Shown here: positions 58,782 through 64,000 of the stretch, one piece after another
Layout of the letters: every line of letters starts with the position of its first letter
How positions within the stretch are numbered: the stretch's first letter is position 1
NCBI RefSeq assembly: GCF_000142805.1
Contig: NC_013083.1
Span: forward strand, 992,001 to 1,056,000
DNA length: 64,000 nucleotides
Reading direction: 5' to 3'
From: Lachancea thermotolerans CBS 6340
Lineage: Eukaryota > Ascomycota > Saccharomycetes > Saccharomycetales > Saccharomycetaceae
Notes under the pieces: model-generated
Databases searched by the model: none
What the model was told of the DNA's origin: nothing
Seen by the model: the letters and a program-made list of their open reading frames with translations, nothing else
Position numbers and translations under genes: made by a program

Positions 58782-59260
58782 CATCTTTAGCGCTGTTTAA
58801 CAAGGTCTGGTTTCCCTATTTTGCTATACACGCCCAGAAGAAGCCCTCGGAGAAGAGAAGCGCGCCTAAAACAAGGCGGTGAATGTTAATGCTACAATCA
58901 CAAATAAACTGTGGAACAGCATGTCGCGATTTTCAACTTGGCTGAGTTCACCAATAACTATTCTGGTAAACATTTTCACGGCAGGAGGAAACAACAGAAC
59001 GTTGTGGAAGAACGGTACAGGAAGCGCCCTTAAGCAACCATTGGGATTTCAAACAAGACGGCTTTCTGACCCGTTGAACAGTTTCTCTGGTACTCGTTTC
59101 CAGTCCCGGTAACTCGTTACTGCGTCAAGCTAAGTTTGTTATTTCTGAAGCGTAGCCGCCGAACTTCGTTGCTTCAACGTATCGAGTGACTTTATTCGAT
59201 GCATATAAACTCGAATTTTTCACCTGACAACAGCAACCATACTGCACCGCTTAAGACATA
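58782..59260. other. APC2 downstream / amidotransferase upstream region
   Basis: The gap of about 480 bp contains a small open frame (58921-59112, listed separately). A TATA-like CATATAAAC at about 59202 is the likely TATA element of the next gene. Confidence 0.5.
58921..59112 (+). CDS. Possible 63-residue small protein of unknown function
   Basis: An ATG frame beginning MSRFSTWLSSPITILVNIF has one moderately hydrophobic stretch (about 8-20) followed by a basic, Gly/Asn/Arg-rich tail. This could suit a mitochondrial or small membrane protein. I do not recognise it, and nothing is expected here from the S. cerevisiae gene order. It may be chance. Confidence 0.22.
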   Translation: MSRFSTWLSSPITILVNIFTAGGNNRTLWKNGTGSALKQPLGFQTRRLSDPLNSFSGTRFQSR

Positions 59261-60034
59261 ATGAAGAGAATTGCAATCTTTAACGCTGACGAGGAAAAGG
59301 AGCCCCTCAAGCAATGGGGAGACTTCGCGGACATGGCTGTGACCATGTTGGAGGCGAGCCGCGATAGTAGTACTCCTGAGGTTGAATACAAGATTTTCCA
59401 AGTTTACCGAAACGAGTTTCCTACCCTGGAGGAGCTGAAGGACAACGGCTACATCGGCTTGTATATCACTGGATCTGACTACGACGCGCATGACCTGGAA
59501 ACAGGGTGGATCAACAAGCTGAGACAGTTCTTGCGGGTGATGCTCCACGAGCCCGGATACCCACCTATGACGGGCGTTTGCTTCGGGCACCAGATTATTG
59601 CAACAACCATGGGCTGCAAAGTGGCACCCAACCCCGCAGGCCATGAGGGCGGCATAGCTCATCTGGCCGTTACGGATAGTGCGGTGGAGGCGGGGCTTTT
59701 CCAGAAGCCCGAATTCGACGGGCCCACAAAAGAGCTTTACCTTTCCGAGCTGCACAACGACATTGTCCACGAGGTCCCGGAAGGTTACATAAACATCGCC
59801 TCCTCAGAAAAGTGCCCCATCCAGGGCCTCTACAAGAAAGGTTTAGCATTGACGTTCCAGGGACATCCCGAGTTTATCACCGAAGCCGCTATAAAGTGCG
59901 GAGAGAGCAACTACGAGAACGGTGTCATTACGGCCCGAGAGCTAGCCGAGATTAGAGAGACCGGCGAGCTGCACGGGAACGACGGTGTGTTCTTTGCCGA
60001 GTACATTTGGAAACTTTTCAAGCGCGAAATCTGA
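59261..60034 (+). CDS. Class I glutamine amidotransferase-like protein (YLR126C type)
   Basis: The 257-residue protein is a stand-alone class I glutamine amidotransferase domain. It has the nucleophile Cys107 in GVCFGHQ and the partner pair His202/Glu204 in QGHPEF, so it should hydrolyse glutamine or a gamma-glutamyl compound. It resembles S. cerevisiae YLR126C (251 aa), described as a putative amidotransferase related to the GMP synthase domain but lacking the synthetase part. The true substrate is not known to me. The start is the ATG at 59261. The order next to APC2 supports orthology with YLR126C. Confidence 0.9.
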   Translation: MKRIAIFNADEEKEPLKQWGDFADMAVTMLEASRDSSTPEVEYKIFQVYRNEFPTLEELKDNGYIGLYITGSDYDAHDLETGWINKLRQFLRVMLHEPGYPPMTGVCFGHQIIATTMGCKVAPNPAGHEGGIAHLAVTDSAVEAGLFQKPEFDGPTKELYLSELHNDIVHEVPEGYINIASSEKCPIQGLYKKGLALTFQGHPEFITEAAIKCGESNYENGVITARELAEIRETGELHGNDGVFFAEYIWKLFKREI

Positions 60035-60976
60035 GGAGCCGCAGCACGAAGATGCGAGGCCCCTGGTCTTGATAGAATAATTAGTTTCCTAGCTACCTGG
60101 CCCGCATCCAGACCGGCGTTTGCGGCTTTAGCAGCCATAGAACAACGCTTCTTCTGTAGCAATTAGTCATTTTTTTTACATCCAGTCATTCCTACAACGG
60201 GCTCAAGAGCCATCTTAACGACGCACGTCGCCCCAACGTTTCGCTGCCGTAGCCACGCCCAGGGCTCAGGTCCATGGCAGCCTAGTCTTGCTCTTGTATC
60301 ACGTGATACTATGCCGCGGGTTCTGGTCTAATTTCTTCTTTGCGTTAACCTGCATACGCCTGCAGGCTCAGCCTTCCTAGCCCCTTCATGTAGTTATGCT
60401 TCTTCAGGCACTGGCAAAATTTCAATATGCTTCCAAAAATTAACTGAGCCGAAAGATGCTTCGCCTCGTAACGCTCAGCCCCTCTTCAGAGCTAGCGCTT
60501 TGTGCTGAAACAAAGCATTACGCACCGGACTTAGCACAAGAGTTCATGAAAGCGTTAGGTTTTCTCACACGTTAATTTCGGTTTTTGGAGGCCGCCAACG
60601 GTTGGCTGGCAAACCCGAGCTCTTGCGTCCACACCCTGAAGCTCAGGGGTCTTGTTTGGCCAGTTGCTAGCAGTCTTCTCGGGCCTTTGCATATGACCTC
60701 TTTAGCTGACGTGATCATGCCGGTGAGTTAACTCATTTTGGAGGTGAGGCAGTGCAATTCGCGTCTTTTAATTTAGACTAAATAATTTTTCGAACTGTAA
60801 CTATAATAGCAAGACACGTCTGCAGAAGAGCTGACAAATTTTAGACGAGCTTTACAGGTGGCTTTTGAAACACGCTGACAGCTCAAAATTTGGACGGACA
60901 TTGGCAGAACTCAAACCTCGAGGCAACTTTCAGTTACAGCACCTGAGCCCTCTACATCACACCAACTTTTCGCGTC
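60035..60976. other. Intergenic region upstream of the yapsin gene
   Basis: This 940-bp gap has an E-box at 60300-60305 (ATCACGTGAT) roughly in the middle. No gene, tRNA or repeat is recognised. Confidence 0.5.
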
Positions 60977-62719
60977 ATGAAGTTACTATCCACCAGCACG
61001 TTCCTCGCCGCATGTGGGCTCGCGTCAGCCGCAGTAGTTTCCTCCAGAGACGAGGGGGCGCAGTCCGCGTCCAAGTTCGTTAAGGTCAGCTTCGACAAGC
61101 TAAGGGGCGACACCGCGGAGGATGCGACCGCTGGCGCGGTCGCGCACGGTGTTCTTGCTAAGCGTGCCGACGGCAGCGAGACCGTGGTGATCAAAAACCA
61201 GCAGACGTTCTACTCAGTTGAATTGGGCGTGGGTTCGCCCGCCCAGAACGTGACGCTGCTGATTGATACAGGCTCATCGGACATGTGGGTCATGGGCTCC
61301 AACAACCCTTACTGCGAAGGCGGGTCGAGCGGTAACAGCAAGCACGTGCTCTTAGGCGATCACGTGGACAGCCGCGACGAGGAAGTCAACCGCGACTGGT
61401 TCTCGACTCTGAGGTCGTTCCTGACCGCGACGGCCACGGCCACGGCTACGGCGACCGCGACAGCCACCGGGTCTGCGGACTCTGGTGGTAACGCTCCCTC
61501 AAGGACCAGCGTGAACTCCCAGTACGCTACCTTGACCTGCTCTTCTTACGGCACCTTTGCCACAGACTCTTCCTCAAGCTTCCAGTCAAACAACACAGCA
61601 TTCTACATCGAGTACGGCGACTCGACATATGCGCTCGGTACATGGGGCCGCGACAACGTTACGCTGCAGGACATCACACTGTCTGGCATTTCTATGGCAG
61701 TCGCCAATGAGAGTAACTCCACATTCGGAGTCCTGGGAATTGGTCTCGCTGCTTTGGAGGTCACTAACGTGGGGACTCTGGCAACTAGAGGCAATTCTTA
61801 TACCTACGAGAACCTGCCTGCTAAGATGGTTTCCGAAGGCATCATCCATAAAAATGCCTATTCTCTCTTTTTAGATTCTCTGGATGCTAAAGAAGGCTCC
61901 GTCCTTTTCGGGGCAGTTGACCACAGCAAATACACAGGCTCCTTGTACACGCTGCCATTGAGCAACTCGTACAAATCGATGGGCTACTCCGACCCAATCC
62001 AACTAGAAGTTACCCTTCAAGGATTTGGTATGACTGCCAATAACACCAACTCCACTTTCACAACCACACCACTGACAGCGTTGTTGGATTCGGGCACTAC
62101 TTTAACATATCTCCCAACCACGCTAGTCAGGCAGGTTGCTGCTAAATACGGCGCCCGCTACGACTCTTCCTACGGCTACTACTTGCTCAGTTGCTCCGAC
62201 GTGAAAGACACAGACGAGCTCGTATTCGACTTTGGCGGGTTCCATATAAATAGCAAGGTTGAGAACTTCCTCATCAGAGCTACCAGTAACATTTGCGCCC
62301 TGGGTCTCATTCCTCAGTCCAGCAGCAGTCTGATATTGGGAGACAACTTCCTGACCGCCGCGTATGTCGTTTATGATCTCGACAACCTTGAGATTTCTCT
62401 GGCCCAAGCTAATTACGACGGCGGCTCTTCGAATATTGAAGTTATCTCTAGCAGTGTGCCCAGTGCCGTGAAAGGCCCGAGCTATTCGTCCACGTGGTCC
62501 ACGAGTGTTCCTATCTCCACTGGAGGAAACATTTTCACTGTCAGTGGCAGCAATTCAACTACCACAGCTGGAAACTCTGCCTCCGGCACCACTTCTTCTT
62601 CAAGAAGCAGCTCCACTTCAAGCGCTGGCAAAAAGAATGCGGCTGTTGGTGCTGCTAGCCCGGGTGTCTCGGGTCTCTTAGGTGCTCTGGTGCTTTTCAT
62701 TGCCGCTGGTTTGGCATAA
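60977..62719 (+). CDS. MKC7/YPS1: Yapsin, GPI-anchored aspartyl protease (MKC7/YPS1)
   Basis: Yapsins cut after basic residues at the cell surface and shape the wall. The 580-residue precursor has a signal peptide (MKLLSTSTFLAACGLASAA) and a propeptide ending at the Kex2-type Lys-Arg (62-63). The two catalytic aspartates are Asp97 in DTGSSDMW and Asp369 in LLDSGTTLTYLP. Between them lies the yapsin-specific loop (about 120-180), processed in family members and here containing an eight-fold Ala-Thr run. A Ser/Thr-rich stalk (about 500-550) and a C-terminal hydrophobic segment (LLGALVLFIAAGLA) mark a GPI-anchor signal. It is the single ancestor of MKC7 (YDR144C) and YPS1 (YLR120C). Confidence 0.94.
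   Translation: MKLLSTSTFLAACGLASAAVVSSRDEGAQSASKFVKVSFDKLRGDTAEDATAGAVAHGVLAKRADGSETVVIKNQQTFYSVELGVGSPAQNVTLLIDTGSSDMWVMGSNNPYCEGGSSGNSKHVLLGDHVDSRDEEVNRDWFSTLRSFLTATATATATATATATGSADSGGNAPSRTSVNSQYATLTCSSYGTFATDSSSSFQSNNTAFYIEYGDSTYALGTWGRDNVTLQDITLSGISMAVANESNSTFGVLGIGLAALEVTNVGTLATRGNSYTYENLPAKMVSEGIIHKNAYSLFLDSLDAKEGSVLFGAVDHSKYTGSLYTLPLSNSYKSMGYSDPIQLEVTLQGFGMTANNTNSTFTTTPLTALLDSGTTLTYLPTTLVRQVAAKYGARYDSSYGYYLLSCSDVKDTDELVFDFGGFHINSKVENFLIRATSNICALGLIPQSSSSLILGDNFLTAAYVVYDLDNLEISLAQANYDGGSSNIEVISSSVPSAVKGPSYSSTWSTSVPISTGGNIFTVSGSNSTTTAGNSASGTTSSSRSSSTSSAGKKNAAVGAASPGVSGLLGALVLFIAAGLA
61427..61470 (+). repeat. Ala-Thr coding hexanucleotide repeat in the yapsin loop
   Basis: About seven GCSACN-type hexamers encode a run of alternating Ala and Thr. 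Codons vary between copies, so it is not a perfect microsatellite. The run lies in the exposed loop region. Confidence 0.8.
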
Positions 62720-63264
62720 AATGTTTCTTCCAGTGAGAAATATCTTTGCAGGCACCTCGGGATTGAAGCTCTGGTATAAATCTCGCCTTCGCGTGATGTG
62801 GGTGGTTCTCTGGTTGACCCCAAGGTCTAATTTCGTAAAGTTCGCCAAATTCAAAAATGTGAACCCAACGTATATAACTGATTCGTCTAGCATTTGTGAT
62901 GGCTGCGAAAAGTACTTCATAGATGGAAACTATACCCTGTTCTCTTGTATACAAGTGTAGTATTGTCAGCTTCCAGCTTCAGCGCGTTCCTTGTAGTGAA
63001 TCATGCATATGACGCAATCACTCTGTGGAGCTGTCTTCTTCTGAGCTATCTTTATCACGTGCCAAGCTTTTCACTTAAATTTGATCCGTCATAACCCATT
63101 AGAAATACAGTTACTACATCTTTAGACGCAAAAGCGACTGCAGATACCTGGCTGCTCTGAGGAAGTTTTTAAAGCTCCACTGGGCTCCACAGGAGATATT
63201 TGAATCCTGCGTCTGTTTTAGTGAGACGAGATATCTCTATTGACTTTATTCGTTTATAACACTG
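62720..63264. other. Yapsin downstream / SAN1 upstream region
   Basis: The 545-bp gap holds a CACGTG near 63057. No gene is recognised; short minus-strand frames here match nothing known. Confidence 0.5.
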
Positions 63265-64000
63265 ATGAATTCCAACAACGACACCAGTTCCTCAGGGTCG
63301 GGTGGCGGAGAAGAGCCTGACCGAACTGGAACGCAAGAGCCAGGAACAAGACCAACACGCAACATCATGGTCTCTATTCAGTACGCCTTTGTCAGTGGGC
63401 TGCGGCTAGGCGCAAATGGGGGGAACCCGGAAGAAGGCACAGGCGATGGAGCCACGATGCCTCCGATCGGTGACTTTGTTCTCAATTTTACTGATGTTCC
63501 AGGGACTGCGACCCGTGAACAGCTAGATGAGGTCGTCGCGCTGGCGTCGGGAGTTGCAGTAAATCGCATGAACCGCAGGTTTAATCGCTCTAGAGGCATC
63601 TCGAAGACAGCTTTTGAGAACCTACCTGTTCTTAAGTTCAGCGCAGTACCGCAGGAGTCGTGTAGTATTTGCTACGATGACTTTGAAGATGAGGCTCCAG
63701 AGCCTCAGCCCGAAAACGAGCAGTCCAGGAAGCGTTCCCGAGACCACAAGGCTGATGACGGATTGCATTCTTCATCAAGCTCTAAAAAGCACAGAAGTGA
63801 GCGAGACTCAGGCCAAAGTAGCGAGGACGATGAGGAAACTGGCGGCGAGGAGCCAACCCCAGCGCCTTCTACTTCGGAGCCACCTAAAGAGAATGAAGCG
63901 GATACCAACAATCAAGAAAGTATAGCCTATAAGCACTCGCCCTTGAAGCTCCCATGCGGGCACATTTTCGGGCGGGAATGTATCAGGCAATGGACCAATG
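63265..64000 (+). CDS. SAN1: SAN1, nuclear protein-quality-control ubiquitin ligase (5' part, cut by window edge)
   Basis: San1 ubiquitinates misfolded nuclear proteins for the proteasome. The visible 245 codons start at the ATG at 63265. A Ser/Gly/Asn-rich disordered N-terminus, the kind San1 uses to bind substrates, is followed by FENLPVLKFSAVPQESCSICYDDF, where the first RING cysteines are Cys133 and Cys136. A long, acidic, Ser-rich insertion separates these from CGHIFGRECIRQW, the His and later Cys ligands; the split RING is typical of San1. The rest lies outside the window. It follows the MKC7 ancestor, as in YDR143C-YDR144C. Confidence 0.93.
   Translation, partial: MNSNNDTSSSGSGGGEEPDRTGTQEPGTRPTRNIMVSIQYAFVSGLRLGANGGNPEEGTGDGATMPPIGDFVLNFTDVPGTATREQLDEVVALASGVAVNRMNRRFNRSRGISKTAFENLPVLKFSAVPQESCSICYDDFEDEAPEPQPENEQSRKRSRDHKADDGLHSSSSSKKHRSERDSGQSSEDDEETGGEEPTPAPSTSEPPKENEADTNNQESIAYKHSPLKLPCGHIFGRECIRQWTN

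Overview
The window is nuclear DNA of a budding yeast of the Saccharomycetaceae that did not pass through the whole-genome duplication. Genes that in Saccharomyces cerevisiae are split between two duplicated blocks, on chromosome IV (YDR143-YDR159) and chromosome XII (YLR120-YLR138), are interleaved here in one ancestral order. Where S. cerevisiae keeps both duplicates (CTH1/TIS11, CKI1/EKI1, ACE2/SWI5, MKC7/YPS1) only one gene is present. With the fairly balanced base composition, compact spacing and rare introns with near-consensus yeast splice signals, this best fits Lachancea or a close relative. The genus is inferred, not proven.

Left part (1-12.7 kb): NHA1 (cut by the window edge; it carries a 5' intron not seen in the S. 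cerevisiae gene), SAC3, RKM5, HOM2 and RPA14 on the minus strand, then tRNA-Gly(GCC), CPR1 and ENT5 (plus) and GIR2 (minus). Promoters here hold recognisable sites: a palindromic Gcn4 site before HOM2, and before RPA14 a PAC box that has grown into a pentamer repeat.

Centre (13.3-28.1 kb): a lineage-specific region. About 10.4 kb between GIR2 and CTH1/TIS11, which are neighbours in the ancestral order, is filled by a head-to-tail array of Vps10/sortilin-type proteins. They consist of a signal peptide, the Asp-box beta-propeller and a short tail, with no 10CC module, membrane segment or cytosolic tail. Of five copies one is intact (20940-22760), one has a damaged N-terminus, two carry in-frame stops and one is a fragment. 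CTH1/TIS11 follows, with Aft1-type sites upstream and an AU-rich element downstream. Then comes a Vps70/glutamate-carboxypeptidase-like membrane peptidase whose membrane anchor and catalytic ectodomain lie in two frames offset by one base.

Right part (28.2-64 kb): NUM1 (giant cortical protein with a 21-unit repeat array), SLX4, KGD2, CKI1/EKI1, USB1, ACE2/SWI5, DIP2, TAF12, DCN1 (65-nt intron after an exon that is only the start codon), APC2, a YLR126C-type glutamine amidotransferase, a yapsin (MKC7/YPS1) and the start of SAN1. Regulatory sites fit the known biology: Mcm1-Fkh before ACE2/SWI5, PAC plus RRPE before DIP2, an inositol element before CKI1/EKI1 and CCAAT boxes before KGD2.

Most genes are ordinary single-copy housekeeping genes. 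The unusual content is the secreted-propeller array, the split Vps70-like gene, the expanded PAC box and the NHA1 intron.
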